DNA from: CAWDVH01 sp963805705
Lineage (GTDB): Bacteria > Actinomycetota > Actinomycetes > Streptosporangiales > Streptosporangiaceae
Direction: 5' to 3'
DNA length: 64,000 nucleotides
Assembly (NCBI GenBank): GCA_963805705.1
Contig: CAWDVH010000001.1
Location: forward strand, 496,001-560,000
A model generated the notes under the pieces. The model saw only the letters and a program-made list of their open reading frames with translations. It was not told where the DNA came from and ran no database searches. The position numbers and the translations under genes are program-made. Shown piece after piece: positions 1-8,131 of the stretch (position 1 is its first letter; each line of letters begins with the position of its first letter).

Positions 1-39
1 CTGGCAGGCGAGCGGCTGTACCGCGGGATCCAGGTTAAA

Positions 40-414
40 GTGCCGCCTATGGTCTCCCGATCTCTCGTCGTCAAGCTGACCGCGGGCAAGGACGAACCCG
101 AGCGCTGCAATCAGGCGTTCACGATAGCTGCGACGGCTGTCGCCAGCGGAGTGCCGGTCTCACTCTGGCTGACGGGCGAGGCTTCGTGGTTCGCCCTGCC
201 GGACCGGGCCGGCGACGTCGCGCTGCCTCATTCCGTCCCGCTCGCCGAATTGCTGGGCAAGATCCTCACGGAAGGCACCGTTACCTTGTGCACGCAGTGC
301 GCGGCGCGGCGGCAGATCACCGAGGCCGATCTCATCGACGGGATCAGGATCGCCGGATCCACCACGCTCCTGGCGGAAGTCATGACCGACGGCGCCCAGG
401 CTCTCGTCTACTGA
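40..414 (+). CDS. DsrE/DsrF-like small protein
   Basis: A 124-residue protein of DsrE-fold size (usual range about 110-130). It opens with a beta strand (SLVVKLTAGKDEP), followed by a helix rich in A and T (AFTIAATAVASG) and a second strand VSLWLTG, which is the usual DsrE pattern. Two cysteines, C84 and C87 (CTQC), sit at the end of a strand where sulfur-relay DsrE proteins place their reactive Cys. The GTG at 40 has a short AGG 5-6 bases upstream; an in-frame ATG at 49 is the alternative. It converges on the GatD-like gene with only one base between the stops. A role in sulfur transfer or thiol redox is inference from the fold; no partner genes lie beside it. Confidence 0.75.
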   Translation: MPPMVSRSLVVKLTAGKDEPERCNQAFTIAATAVASGVPVSLWLTGEASWFALPDRAGDVALPHSVPLAELLGKILTEGTVTLCTQCAARRQITEADLIDGIRIAGSTTLLAEVMTDGAQALVY

Positions 415-415
415 G

Positions 416-1432
416 TCAGCCTGACGCAGCGGCCAGCCGGTCCTCGCGGAGCAAGCGGGCCCAGTTCTCATCGGCGCTGTCCAGGGGCTGCAGCGGCCCG
501 GCGGCCCAGCCGAGCAAGAGGTCGGCCAGGCCCGGGTTGCGGACGAGCGCGGGACCGTGCAGATAGGTACCCACCACCGCCCTGGCGTAGGCTCCTTCGG
601 TTCCGTCGCCGTTGCCTACGCCCATCGTGACCTTCGCCAGCGGGCGGACTCCCCGCCCCAGCGATGTCACCCCCTGATGGTTCTCGAATCCGGTCAGCCG
701 GGGTACGTTCAGCTCCGGGTCGACATCGGCGACGATCTCGCCGACGCCGCGGCGCTCCCCGCGCCCGCTGCGGACGTTGAGTATGCCCAGGCCGGCCACG
801 ACCTCGCCGTCGACGCCGCCGAACTCAGTGCCGATGACCTGGTATCCGGCGCAGACAGCGAAGACCACCGCTCCCCGGTCGGCGGCAGCTGTGAGGCCGC
901 CGTCAGCGCGCAGCCGCCGTGCCGCCAGGATCTGCGGCAGGTCCTCCCCGCCGCCCATCAGGTAGATGTCGCCGTCCCTGGGTACCGGCTGATCCGAGTT
1001 CACCTCAATCGATTCGACGTCGATGCCGCGCAGCCTGGCTCGCCGCTCGAGCACGAGCAGGTTGCCGCGGTCCCCGTAGGTACTGAGCAGGTCCGGGTAG
1101 ACCCAGATCAGCCGCAGCGCGCGGGTGCCGCGCCGGGGCGGGCGCGCACGGGCCGCAGGCTCCGGCCGGCCAGCTGCCGCCCCGTACTGCGCGGTACGAG
1201 GCTGCACCAGGCCCCCAGCCGTTGCGGGCGGCAGCGGCGCGGGCGGCGGCGCCGCGTCCCACGGCGGTGCGCCCGACGGCGGTGCGCCCGACGGCGATGT
1301 ACCCGACGGCGGCGTACCCAGCGACAGCGCGTCCCACGACGGCGTGCCTAGCGGCGGCGTATCCGACGGCGTACCCAGCGACGGCGTACCCAGCGACGGC
1401 GTGCCCAGCGACGGCATGGCCGACGGCGGCAT
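416..1432 (-). CDS. gatD: GatD-like type 1 glutamine amidotransferase (lipid II amidation)
   Basis: The glutaminase subunit of MurT-GatD, which amidates D-Glu of lipid II. The conserved core starts near residue 107 with LIWVYPDLLSTYGDRGN, the GatD signature, and runs to the end (about 230 residues, normal for the family). The nucleophile is C194 in FAVCAGYQ and the catalytic His is H292 in GTYLHGP. Everything before residue 105 is low-complexity Pro/Ser/Gly repeat and is not part of the known family. In-frame candidate starts are ATG at 1432 and GTG at about 1207. The best ribosome-binding site, however, lies at 1989 in another frame, right behind murT, so the true start may be there with one or more frameshifts between. 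The partner murT lies directly upstream on the same strand. Confidence 0.85.
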   Translation of the reverse strand: MPPSAMPSLGTPSLGTPSLGTPSDTPPLGTPSWDALSLGTPPSGTSPSGAPPSGAPPWDAAPPPAPLPPATAGGLVQPRTAQYGAAAGRPEPAARARPPRRGTRALRLIWVYPDLLSTYGDRGNLLVLERRARLRGIDVESIEVNSDQPVPRDGDIYLMGGGEDLPQILAARRLRADGGLTAAADRGAVVFAVCAGYQVIGTEFGGVDGEVVAGLGILNVRSGRGERRGVGEIVADVDPELNVPRLTGFENHQGVTSLGRGVRPLAKVTMGVGNGDGTEGAYARAVVGTYLHGPALVRNPGLADLLLGWAAGPLQPLDSADENWARLLREDRLAAASG

Positions 1433-1870
1433 GCCCGACGGCGGCGTACTCAGCGACGTTATATCGGGCGACGTTATATCAGGCGCACGCTGTGCTAGGC
1501 GTCGCTGTGCTAGGCGTCGCTGTGCTAGGCGTCGCTGTGTCGGGCGGCGTGCCGAGCTGGGCGGAAGCAGGCGCCGGGCTGCTCGGCGCCGAATATGGCC
1601 GGACGGCGCTCGGCTCTGGTACGTCCGGAGGAAGCTGACCGCTCATGGACGCCGCGGCTTCCGCCTGGGCGGGCATCGTCGGCCAGCTCGCCCACCTCAC
1701 CGGTTCGTCCGGCTCCGGTCCAGCCGGCTCCGGCCCGGTCGGCTCCGCTCCAGCCGGCTCCAGCCGGCTCCGGTCCAGTCAGCTCCAGTCCAGCCGGCTC
1801 GGGTCCGTCCGGCCCGGGTCCAGTCGGCTCGGCTCCGTCCGGCTCCGATCCGGCCCGCTCCGACCGCACC
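1240..1870. repeat. Short tandem repeats (minisatellite-like)
   Basis: Three blocks of short repeats. Around 1260-1440 units of GACGGC(G/A)T(A/G)CCCAGC recur every 12-15 bases. At 1498-1545 a 15-bp unit (GTGCTAGGCGTCGCT) repeats about three times. At 1700-1870 units of GGCTCCGGTCCAGCC recur. On the minus strand each block reads as Pro/Ser/Thr or Gly/Ala/Glu repeats. The 15-bp unit carries a TAG in one minus-strand frame, which is what closes the upstream frame. Confidence 0.7.
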
Positions 1871-2010
1871 GGCACCAATCGCACCGGCGTCGATCGCGCC
1901 GGCTTCTCCGGTTTCGCCGCGGTACCGTCCTGCGTCCCGGCGTCCGGTGGCGACGGCGCCGCGTGCCTGGGCTTGTGCGGCCTGGTCATCGGCTTGTCCT
2001 CCTCGCTCAC
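1433..2010 (-). other. Low-complexity reading frame between murT and gatD, possibly the frameshifted gatD 5' end
   Basis: A frame from GTG 2010 (GTGA overlap with the murT stop) to a TAG at 1525 encodes about 160 residues. Within it, ATG 1989 has a near-perfect ribosome-binding site (GAGGAGG, 8 bases upstream) and starts MTRPHKPRHAAPSPPD. The rest is Gly/Pro/Ala/Glu-rich repeat with no fold. A neighbouring frame continues the pattern (LGTPPDTATPSTATPST) into the LGTPS repeats at the gatD N terminus. I infer a long disordered GatD extension whose frame is broken by one or more indels. It could also be a separate junk frame. No family was recognised. Confidence 0.35.
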
Positions 2011-3305
2011 TCGGCCCGTCCCACGATCGCGCGGATGTGCTGGAACGCCGTGTAGTTGGCGATGATGTCCAGGTTGCCCGCCGGGACCCGGTCCACCGCA
2101 TCGTCCAGCCCGTCGGTGAGCTCGAACGCCACCTCGTCGGCCTCGAGCCTGACCGCCAGGTCGAGCTTGCGCTCGCCGGCCACCAGCACCGGCCGCCCGC
2201 GCAGCACCCGGTAGTCAACGTCCCACAGCCAGGAGGTGTCCTTGCCGTCCGGCCCCTGCGCGTTGACGGCCAGCAGCACGGGGGTACGGCCGGGGGTGAG
2301 TACGTCAAACGCCTCCAGCCAGCCGGCCGGATTCTTGGCCAGCAGCAGGCGCAGCTGCCGGCCGCGCCGTTCCACCTGGGTGTAGCGGCCGGCCACCGAG
2401 GTGATCTCACGGAGCTTCGGCAGCGCCTGTTCCGGGGCGGCACCGAAAAAGTCGCCCACCGCCAGGGCCATCGCCGCATTGGACCGGTTCGCCCGGCCCG
2501 GCAGGGCCAGCCCGAGTTCCCTGACCTGGCCGGCCCCGTCGATAACGGCGCTGCCGTCCAGCACCCACCGGGCCGACGGCCGGGCAAATGCGCACTCGCC
2601 GCAGCGCCAGCCGAGCTCGTCCCGGCGCAGGTGCGAGCCGCATTCCGGGCAGCACCAGGAGTCCTCGTGCCATTGCTGGCCCGCGGCCACCCAGGTCACA
2701 TGCCGGGCCGCGCCCGCCGCCCACGCAATCAGCGGGTCGTCCGCGTTGGCGACAACGTGGCAGTCGGTTACCCTGGCCAGCGCCTCCCGCCAGAGCCTGG
2801 CAATCAGCCAGATCTCGGCCGCCCGGTCCATCTGGTCCCGGCTGAGATTGAGCAGGGCAACCACGGTGGGGCTGGTCGCCTTGATCACGGCCGGCAGGTA
2901 CCGCTCGTCGACTTCCAGAACCGCATACGGCGCGTTAGGAGCGCGACCGAGCGCCGCGGCCAGGCCTGCCTCCATGTTCGCGCCGAAAGCGTTGGACGCC
3001 ACTTCCTGGCCGAGTGCCCCCAGGGCGGCCACGATCAGGCGGGTCGTGGTGGTCTTGCCGTTCGTCCCGGTGACCAGGGCAATCCTGCGGCCGGCCGCCA
3101 GGAGCCTGAGCAGGTCCGGCTCTACCCGCAGCCCGACCACGCCGCCGATGACCGACCCGTCCCGGCCCGCCAGCCGCGACACCGTGCCGGCCGCGCCGCC
3201 GATGGTCGTGGCCAGGCGCGCACGCAGCGGAAGCTTGCTCATTGGGGCAGATGCTATCTGGCTACCGGGTGTCACTCGCCCGCCGATCTTAATGCTAGTT
3301 ATCAA
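2007..3305 (-). CDS. murT: MurT-type Mur ligase (lipid II isoglutaminyl synthase subunit)
   Basis: The ATP-using subunit that activates the D-Glu carboxylate of lipid II for amidation with GatD; cytoplasmic. The Mur-ligase P-loop VTGTNGKTTTTR spans residues 78-89. A MurT-type zinc ribbon follows, CPEC at 219-222 and CGEC at 235-238, and the C-terminal DUF1727 domain ends in a helical tail. The length of 432 is normal. The likely start is Met22 (MSKLPLRARL, ATG 3242), since the first 21 residues look non-family; the longer form from 3305 cannot be excluded. The gene overlaps the end of the HerA-like gene by about 11 bases when counted from 3305, and its stop overlaps a GTG at 2010. gatD follows downstream, the usual pairing. 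Confidence 0.92.
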   Translation of the reverse strand: MITSIKIGGRVTPGSQIASAPMSKLPLRARLATTIGGAAGTVSRLAGRDGSVIGGVVGLRVEPDLLRLLAAGRRIALVTGTNGKTTTTRLIVAALGALGQEVASNAFGANMEAGLAAALGRAPNAPYAVLEVDERYLPAVIKATSPTVVALLNLSRDQMDRAAEIWLIARLWREALARVTDCHVVANADDPLIAWAAGAARHVTWVAAGQQWHEDSWCCPECGSHLRRDELGWRCGECAFARPSARWVLDGSAVIDGAGQVRELGLALPGRANRSNAAMALAVGDFFGAAPEQALPKLREITSVAGRYTQVERRGRQLRLLLAKNPAGWLEAFDVLTPGRTPVLLAVNAQGPDGKDTSWLWDVDYRVLRGRPVLVAGERKLDLAVRLEADEVAFELTDGLDDAVDRVPAGNLDIIANYTAFQHIRAIVGRAE

Positions 3306-5088
3306 TCCCGACGATAAAGCGGCGGGGCCAGGAAAGGACGGCTTCGAGCCATCCGGCGATTCCCATCTCGCCAGCGGCCTGGCGCAGCTGCCCCCGATGG
3401 CTCGCGCCGATCATGACGGACTCCAGGTCCTCGGTGAAACCGCGCTGATCGTCCTCGCCGAGCAGGACAGTCCAGGCGGGCAGCCGGTTGCGGCCCAGCT
3501 CCATCGACAGCGGATGACGGCGCAGGCCGCTGACGCGCTGGCCGATCTTGATGTCGGGGCGGTCGGCCAGCCCGGCCAGCGCGAACTCCAGCCGCGGCGC
3601 CGGGGCAAAGGGATCCGGCGGCCCGCTGCCGAGCGGGCAGACCCGCTCGATCTCGTGCAGCCACTGCAGCTGCGGTATGACCCAGGCCGGGCCGATGCGG
3701 GTCCCGGCGCCCTGACCGCCGCCGAGCAGCCGCTTGGCGGTGACGGCCGTCGCGGCCGCGAGCCGTTCTGGATCAAATGCGGCTCGCACCGTCAGGGACC
3801 GGCCCTGCAGCGCCCGGTCGATAGCCGTGGCCAGCAGGCATTCGGCCAGCCGCCCGCTCAGGCCGGCCCACCGCTGCCGAAGCGCCGCCGGGACCAGCGG
3901 GAGCGGCCGGTTGGTGAGGAAGGCGAGGACCAGGGCCTCAGTCCACACCCGGAGCCACGCGTCCTCCGGCGATCCGGCCAGCAGGTCAGCCGCCCGCAGC
4001 TCCAGCAGCGTGCACGCGCGGCCCGCGGTGCAGGCCGTCCCGCAGGCCGGCGATCGCCTGCCCGCCACCAGCGCCGCCAGGGCTTCGCCGCCGGGCCGGG
4101 CCTGCTCCCGGTCCCCGCCGAACGGCACCCGGATCCGCAGCGGCCGGTCCATGCCGTCCGCGAACACGGCGGCCACTCCCGGCTGCAGCGAGACCACCTG
4201 CCGGGACTGGTCGTCGTCCAGGTTCATCGCCGCGCCGACCACCTGGCGGTCGTCGGCGGCCGGCAGGCGGTGCAGGACCTTGAGCGCGGTGTTCTTGACG
4301 ACGTCGGGCATGAGCTTGGCCGGGATCTGCTCGGCGATCACGATGCCCTCGCCGTAGGCGCGGATCTCGGCCAGCATGCTGGCGAACAGCTCGACCGCGT
4401 GGGCGCTGGCGCCCTCCCGGCCCGCCCGCAGCAGCCGGTGCGCCTCCTCGATGACGATGACGTGCCGCAGGCCATCGCCCGGCTCCGCGCGGGAGCGCAG
4501 CCGCAGGTGCTCCACGATCCTGATGATCAGCGTCCCGATCAGGAACGCCTTGTCCTCGTCGTTGGCGACGTCCTCGATCGCGAGCACTACGTTGCGGCGC
4601 AGCAGCTCGCCGATGTCAGCCGGGTGACCGCCCTCGAAGAACCGGCCCGCCGAGCCGGTCCGCAGCGACCGCAGCCGCACGTCGACGAAACCGCGGACGT
4701 CGGCCTGCAGCTCCCGGCCGTAGCCGACGTCCTCGATCACCTCCAGCGCGGCGCGCTGCAGCCGGGCGAGCGTGGGGATGGCCGGGCGGGCGGCCGATCC
4801 CGGCCGGCCGCCTCCGGTGACCGGATCCCATCCGCAGGCCTCATAGGCCCGCTGCAGCGCCTGCGACATAATTTGCGGAAACGGCTCGTGGGCGTCAAAC
4901 GACGCCAGGAACAGCGCGCGGACCATGTCGATGTGGGCCTGCACCGGGTAACCGGGCTCGGGAGCCAGCGGGTTCACCGACAGCGGCACCGCCCCGGCGT
5001 CGGACGGGCTGATCACGGTGACCTGGGCCGCATCGCCCAGCCGGCCATCGCCGCGTACTCCGATTTCACCGGCTCGATCGCCAGCCAC
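3295..5088 (-). CDS. HerA/DUF87-type ATPase, C-terminal part (split gene)
   Basis: The second half of a HerA-like helicase/translocase ATPase; the first half is at 5013-6353 in another frame. Genuine homologous sequence begins around residue 16 (RLGDAAQVTVISPSD, near 5042), so the first 15 residues from ATG 5088 are out-of-frame reading. Walker B lies at 209-215 (HVIVIEEAHRLL), followed by helices typical of the family (FASMLAEIRAYGEGIVIAEQIPAKL) and an arginine-bearing segment (VVKNTALKVLHRLPAADDR). The tail has a CxxGxxC-type cluster (CGTACTAGRAC). Joined to the upstream half the protein would be about 1025 residues. It is probably an ATP-driven DNA or protein translocase; the substrate is unknown. 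See the frameshift finding at 5040. Confidence 0.8.
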   Translation of the reverse strand: MAGDRAGEIGVRGDGRLGDAAQVTVISPSDAGAVPLSVNPLAPEPGYPVQAHIDMVRALFLASFDAHEPFPQIMSQALQRAYEACGWDPVTGGGRPGSAARPAIPTLARLQRAALEVIEDVGYGRELQADVRGFVDVRLRSLRTGSAGRFFEGGHPADIGELLRRNVVLAIEDVANDEDKAFLIGTLIIRIVEHLRLRSRAEPGDGLRHVIVIEEAHRLLRAGREGASAHAVELFASMLAEIRAYGEGIVIAEQIPAKLMPDVVKNTALKVLHRLPAADDRQVVGAAMNLDDDQSRQVVSLQPGVAAVFADGMDRPLRIRVPFGGDREQARPGGEALAALVAGRRSPACGTACTAGRACTLLELRAADLLAGSPEDAWLRVWTEALVLAFLTNRPLPLVPAALRQRWAGLSGRLAECLLATAIDRALQGRSLTVRAAFDPERLAAATAVTAKRLLGGGQGAGTRIGPAWVIPQLQWLHEIERVCPLGSGPPDPFAPAPRLEFALAGLADRPDIKIGQRVSGLRRHPLSMELGRNRLPAWTVLLGEDDQRGFTEDLESVMIGASHRGQLRQAAGEMGIAGWLEAVLSWPRRFIVGIDN

Positions 5089-6353
5089 GGGATGCCCGCG
5101 CCGGTCAGCTGCTCCAGCATGTGCCGGACCGTCTGCGACTTGCCCGAGCCGGTGGCGCCGGTCACGAAGGCGTGCCGGTTCAAGGTGGCCAGCGGCACCC
5201 GGAAGGTGCCCACCGGCCGGTCCTGGCTATCCAGGATGGCGCCCAGCTCGATGGCGTGCTGGCCGGCGGTCTCGCTGGTGACGTCGAAGAAGCCGGGCTC
5301 CAGCACCCGGACCCCCGGTACCTCCCGGCGCGGCAGGCCGGTGAGCGCGGCCAGGGTGCCCGCCGTGGCGAGGAACGGAACCTGGGAGCCGTCGGCCGGG
5401 CTGGCCAGCGTGGCCGCCAGCGCGTCGGCCAGGTCGCGGGCGCCCTCGGCGGTGCGCAGCCGGTACGGGTGGGCGTGCAGGTCCACCGAGCCGACCAGGA
5501 CGGGCGCGATCAGGCTCAGCTCCGCCTCGCTGGCCGCCCCGGCCAGCACCCGCACGTTCCACAGCCCCGCCTCGTGATAGGCGTCCAGCTCGGCCAGCCG
5601 GCGTTGCGCACGGTCGACATCGAACCGGGCGTGCTCCTCCTCGTAGCGGCGCAGCACGTTGAGCTGGGTTCGCAGCTCGGAGGTCTCGGTATCGATCAGG
5701 TCCGTGGGCTCAGCGACGACTAGCCAGCCGAACGGCCTGGCCATCAGCGTCAGCAGCGCGGACTCGAACAGGGTCGGCTCCGCGCCGGGCCGGTGCTGAC
5801 CATCGCGGCCGCCGTAGCCGGGCCAGGAACTGGCCTGCCGCGGTCCAGAGCCTAGCCCGGCCTGGTGCGCGCCCGCGGCCAGCTCGCCCGCGAGCTGCGG
5901 GGCCTGGCGGCCGGGACAGGGCGCCCAGACCAGGCGGTCAAGGTCGACCAGCAGGCTGGCGGTGAAGGGCCTGCCCCGTGCACCCCAGGGAAAGAGCAGC
6001 TCGTCAGGGCCGCCCGGCGATGCTGGCCCGCCGCCCGGCCGCCGCCGGTCCGGCGAGTCAGGATCGGCGGCCTGCTGCTCCCGGTCGCGGGGCCGCAGGC
6101 CGTTCAGGCTGGAGGAGACCGCTGCGGGCAGCGGGCCGGCGTTGGTAATGAGATCGAGCGGTGCCCCGCCGCCGCGGGACAGCCATCCCGCTACAAACGG
6201 GCGGCGGTGCAGCGCGGCGTTCAGGGCGGCGGGCAGCACCGAGGCGTAATCACGCTCCGCCGTCCCGCCCAGGCAGCTAGCCGTGATGGCCTCGACCCGG
6301 TACCACGGACCGGCCGCGCCGCCGCCAACGATGCCATCTGAGGTTCCGCTCAC
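5013..6353 (-). CDS. HerA/DUF87-type ATPase, N-terminal part (split gene)
   Basis: The 446-residue first half. It starts at GTG 6353 and ends with Walker A at 399-406 (GATGSGKS) followed by TVRHMLEQL and LAIEPVKSEYAAMAG. The following 8 residues (WAMRPRSP) are frameshifted and end in a stop. The region before the P-loop has the long domain typical of large HerA-like proteins. The correct continuation (RLGDAAQVTVI) starts at once in the next frame, so this is one gene broken at about 5040. The expected DNA would contain one more CCGG; a loss of one 4-base unit in GGCCGGCCGG explains it. DUF1684 is divergent, 138 bp away. Confidence 0.8.
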   Translation of the reverse strand: MSGTSDGIVGGGAAGPWYRVEAITASCLGGTAERDYASVLPAALNAALHRRPFVAGWLSRGGGAPLDLITNAGPLPAAVSSSLNGLRPRDREQQAADPDSPDRRRPGGGPASPGGPDELLFPWGARGRPFTASLLVDLDRLVWAPCPGRQAPQLAGELAAGAHQAGLGSGPRQASSWPGYGGRDGQHRPGAEPTLFESALLTLMARPFGWLVVAEPTDLIDTETSELRTQLNVLRRYEEEHARFDVDRAQRRLAELDAYHEAGLWNVRVLAGAASEAELSLIAPVLVGSVDLHAHPYRLRTAEGARDLADALAATLASPADGSQVPFLATAGTLAALTGLPRREVPGVRVLEPGFFDVTSETAGQHAIELGAILDSQDRPVGTFRVPLATLNRHAFVTGATGSGKSQTVRHMLEQLTGAGIPWLAIEPVKSEYAAMAGWAMRPRSP

Positions 6354-6491
6354 ATTGCGTGCCTATCAGCAAGAGGGCTCCCGTGCTACCTGGTTGGCCT
6401 GGATGCGCGCAAATGCTCCCGAACGTGAACCGATATTCAGCGCTGGCCGTTCTGAACAGGCGGGACTGTCTCGGCGGGGGAAGGCGGCGCC

Positions 6492-7097
6492 ATGGCGAGC
6501 GCGGAGCTGGAGCTGGCGAGCTGGCGCCGGGAAGTGAGCGAGCTCTACGCGCAGGTGCGCGCCGAGGACAAGCCGGAGCGTGGCCACACCCTGTGGCGCA
6601 CCCGCCGGGATGAGCTGCTGCGCGGGCACCCGGCCAGTCCGCTGCTACCGGAGGACCCATTTCGGACGATCGGCGTGCCGTACTGGCCCTACGACAGCGA
6701 TCTGCGCTTCGAGCTGCCGCTGCTGCCGGCGGCCGAGTCATCGCGGCTGTCGCTACCGACCGACGGGGACGGCATGACATCGCTGCGGCTCGCCGGCCGG
6801 GTAGAACTGCCCTCGCCGCTGGACGCGCGCATCGACGTGTGGTGGCTGCGGCAGTACGCGGGCGGGCTGTTTCTCCCGCTGCGGGACGGAACGGCGGGCG
6901 TGACCAGCTACGGCGGCGGCCGTTATCTCCTGGATACCGCCAAGGGCGCCGACCTGGGCGGCTCAGCAGATTCCCTGATCATTGACCTGAATTTCCTCTA
7001 CCACCCCTCCTGCCGCTATGACAGTGCGTGGCAGTGCCCGCTGGCGCCCCAGGGCAGCAGGATCAGCGCTTCCGTCCGCGCCGGTGAGCACCTGTGA
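6492..7097 (+). CDS. DUF1684 family protein
   Basis: A 201-residue cytoplasmic protein with the DUF1684 pattern: an N-terminal helix with WR(R)E and LR, then LWRTRRDELLRGHPASPL (residues 33-50), a PYWPYDSDLRFE strand block and, near the end, a conserved DLNFLYHPSCRYDSAWQCPLAP segment (residues 167-188). The length matches the family. The biochemical role of the family is not established. It is transcribed away from the HerA-like gene and converges on phzF-like. Confidence 0.85.
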   Translation: MASAELELASWRREVSELYAQVRAEDKPERGHTLWRTRRDELLRGHPASPLLPEDPFRTIGVPYWPYDSDLRFELPLLPAAESSRLSLPTDGDGMTSLRLAGRVELPSPLDARIDVWWLRQYAGGLFLPLRDGTAGVTSYGGGRYLLDTAKGADLGGSADSLIIDLNFLYHPSCRYDSAWQCPLAPQGSRISASVRAGEHL

Positions 7098-7145
7098 GCC
7101 GCCCGTACGCGCCGCCGGCGTCGTGGCCGGCCTGCGCGTGCGCGG

Positions 7146-7976
7146 TCATATCTCCACCTCACCCGATACGCAGGTGATGGTCCCGCCCGCCACCCAGATC
7201 GTGCCGTCGCCGTCGCGGGTGATGTGCACGCGCCCGAGGCGCCCCAGCACCGTTCCCTGGCTCGCCACGTAGGGGGCAGTGACCAGGCCCTCGGCCAGCA
7301 TCCACTGGGCCAGCGCGGCGTTGAGGCTCCCGGTGACCGGGTCCTCGACCGTAGCGCCGTCGCCCGGCATGAAGGCCCGCACCTCAAACGCCTGCGGCGA
7401 CCCCGGAGGGTAGGCTCCGGCCACCCCCACGTCCAGGTCAACCACGTCCGGCCGCAGCGCGAGCACCGCCTGGGCGCTGCCGAGCAGCACGGCCACCCAG
7501 CCGGGGCCGTTGTCGGCCCACTGCGCGCCGATGATCTCGCCGCGGGTGATCCCCAGCAGGGCCGCCACGTGCTCGACGACAGCCTCATCGACCGGGCCGG
7601 AGCGCAGCAGCGGCGGCGCGGCGAACGCTAGCCCGTCGGCCGTCGGCCGCACCCGGACCAGCCCCGCGGCGCACTGCTGCACGATGACGCCGGCCCGCTG
7701 CGCCGTGCCGCCTGCCGACAGCCAGGCGTGACAGGTCCCCAGGGTGGGGTGGCCCGCGAAGGGCAGCTCGGTGCTGGGCGTGAAGATCCGCACCCGGTAA
7801 TCGGCCTCCGGCGCCTCCGGCGGCAGCACGAACGTGGTCTCCGACAGGTTCGTCCAGCGCGCGAACCGCTGCATCTGCGCGTCGGACAGGCCGCGGGATT
7901 CGAGCACCACGGCCACCGGGTTTCCGCGATACGGCTCGGCGGCGAAGACGTCGACCTGCCGGAACTGGCGCTGCAT
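7146..7976 (-). CDS. PhzF family isomerase/epimerase-like protein
   Basis: The start is placed at ATG 7976 because MQRQFRQVDVFAAEPYRGNP is the standard PhzF N terminus. Reading from 8045 would add 23 Ala/Gly/Arg-rich residues without family likeness. The active-site Glu region is LSETTFVLPP (about residue 45), the second-half motif is GHPTLGT, and the C-terminal half carries EDPVTGSLNAALA, all typical of PhzF-like diaminopimelate-epimerase-fold proteins. The length is about 276, normal. The substrate is unknown: members act on phenazine precursors, but most genomic ones are orphan enzymes. No phenazine genes are nearby. Confidence 0.9.
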   Translation of the reverse strand: MQRQFRQVDVFAAEPYRGNPVAVVLESRGLSDAQMQRFARWTNLSETTFVLPPEAPEADYRVRIFTPSTELPFAGHPTLGTCHAWLSAGGTAQRAGVIVQQCAAGLVRVRPTADGLAFAAPPLLRSGPVDEAVVEHVAALLGITRGEIIGAQWADNGPGWVAVLLGSAQAVLALRPDVVDLDVGVAGAYPPGSPQAFEVRAFMPGDGATVEDPVTGSLNAALAQWMLAEGLVTAPYVASQGTVLGRLGRVHITRDGDGTIWVAGGTITCVSGEVEI

Positions 7977-8044
7977 GGCACCGAGTGTGCCACCCGCACC
8001 CGCCGCCCGCACCCGCCCGGATGGTGTCATCCTGCCCCGTTCCA

Positions 8045-8094
8045 TGATCCCGAAGGATGTTGGAGGCTCTGACCACCAGGATTCTTCGTGATCA
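8045..8094. repeat. Imperfect inverted repeat (TGATC..GAAGGAT type)
   Basis: TGATCCCGAAGGAT at 8045-8058 faces ATTCTTCGTGATCA at 8081-8094 with a 22-base spacer and two mismatches. It sits between the second coupling-like gene and the PhzF gene, both on the minus strand. It resembles the perfect palindrome at 22661-22710 and may be a terminator or a short dispersed palindromic element. Confidence 0.55.
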
Positions 8095-8131
8095 AGGAAA
8101 GCCGGGTCCGTGACTGGGAAGCGGGTCGTGA

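Noticed and set aside
1125..5577. Very long open frames on the plus strand over gatD, murT and the HerA-like gene
   Set aside because: They are antisense shadows in GC-rich sequence: Arg/Pro/Ala-rich, no domain, and opposite to genes with clear motifs.
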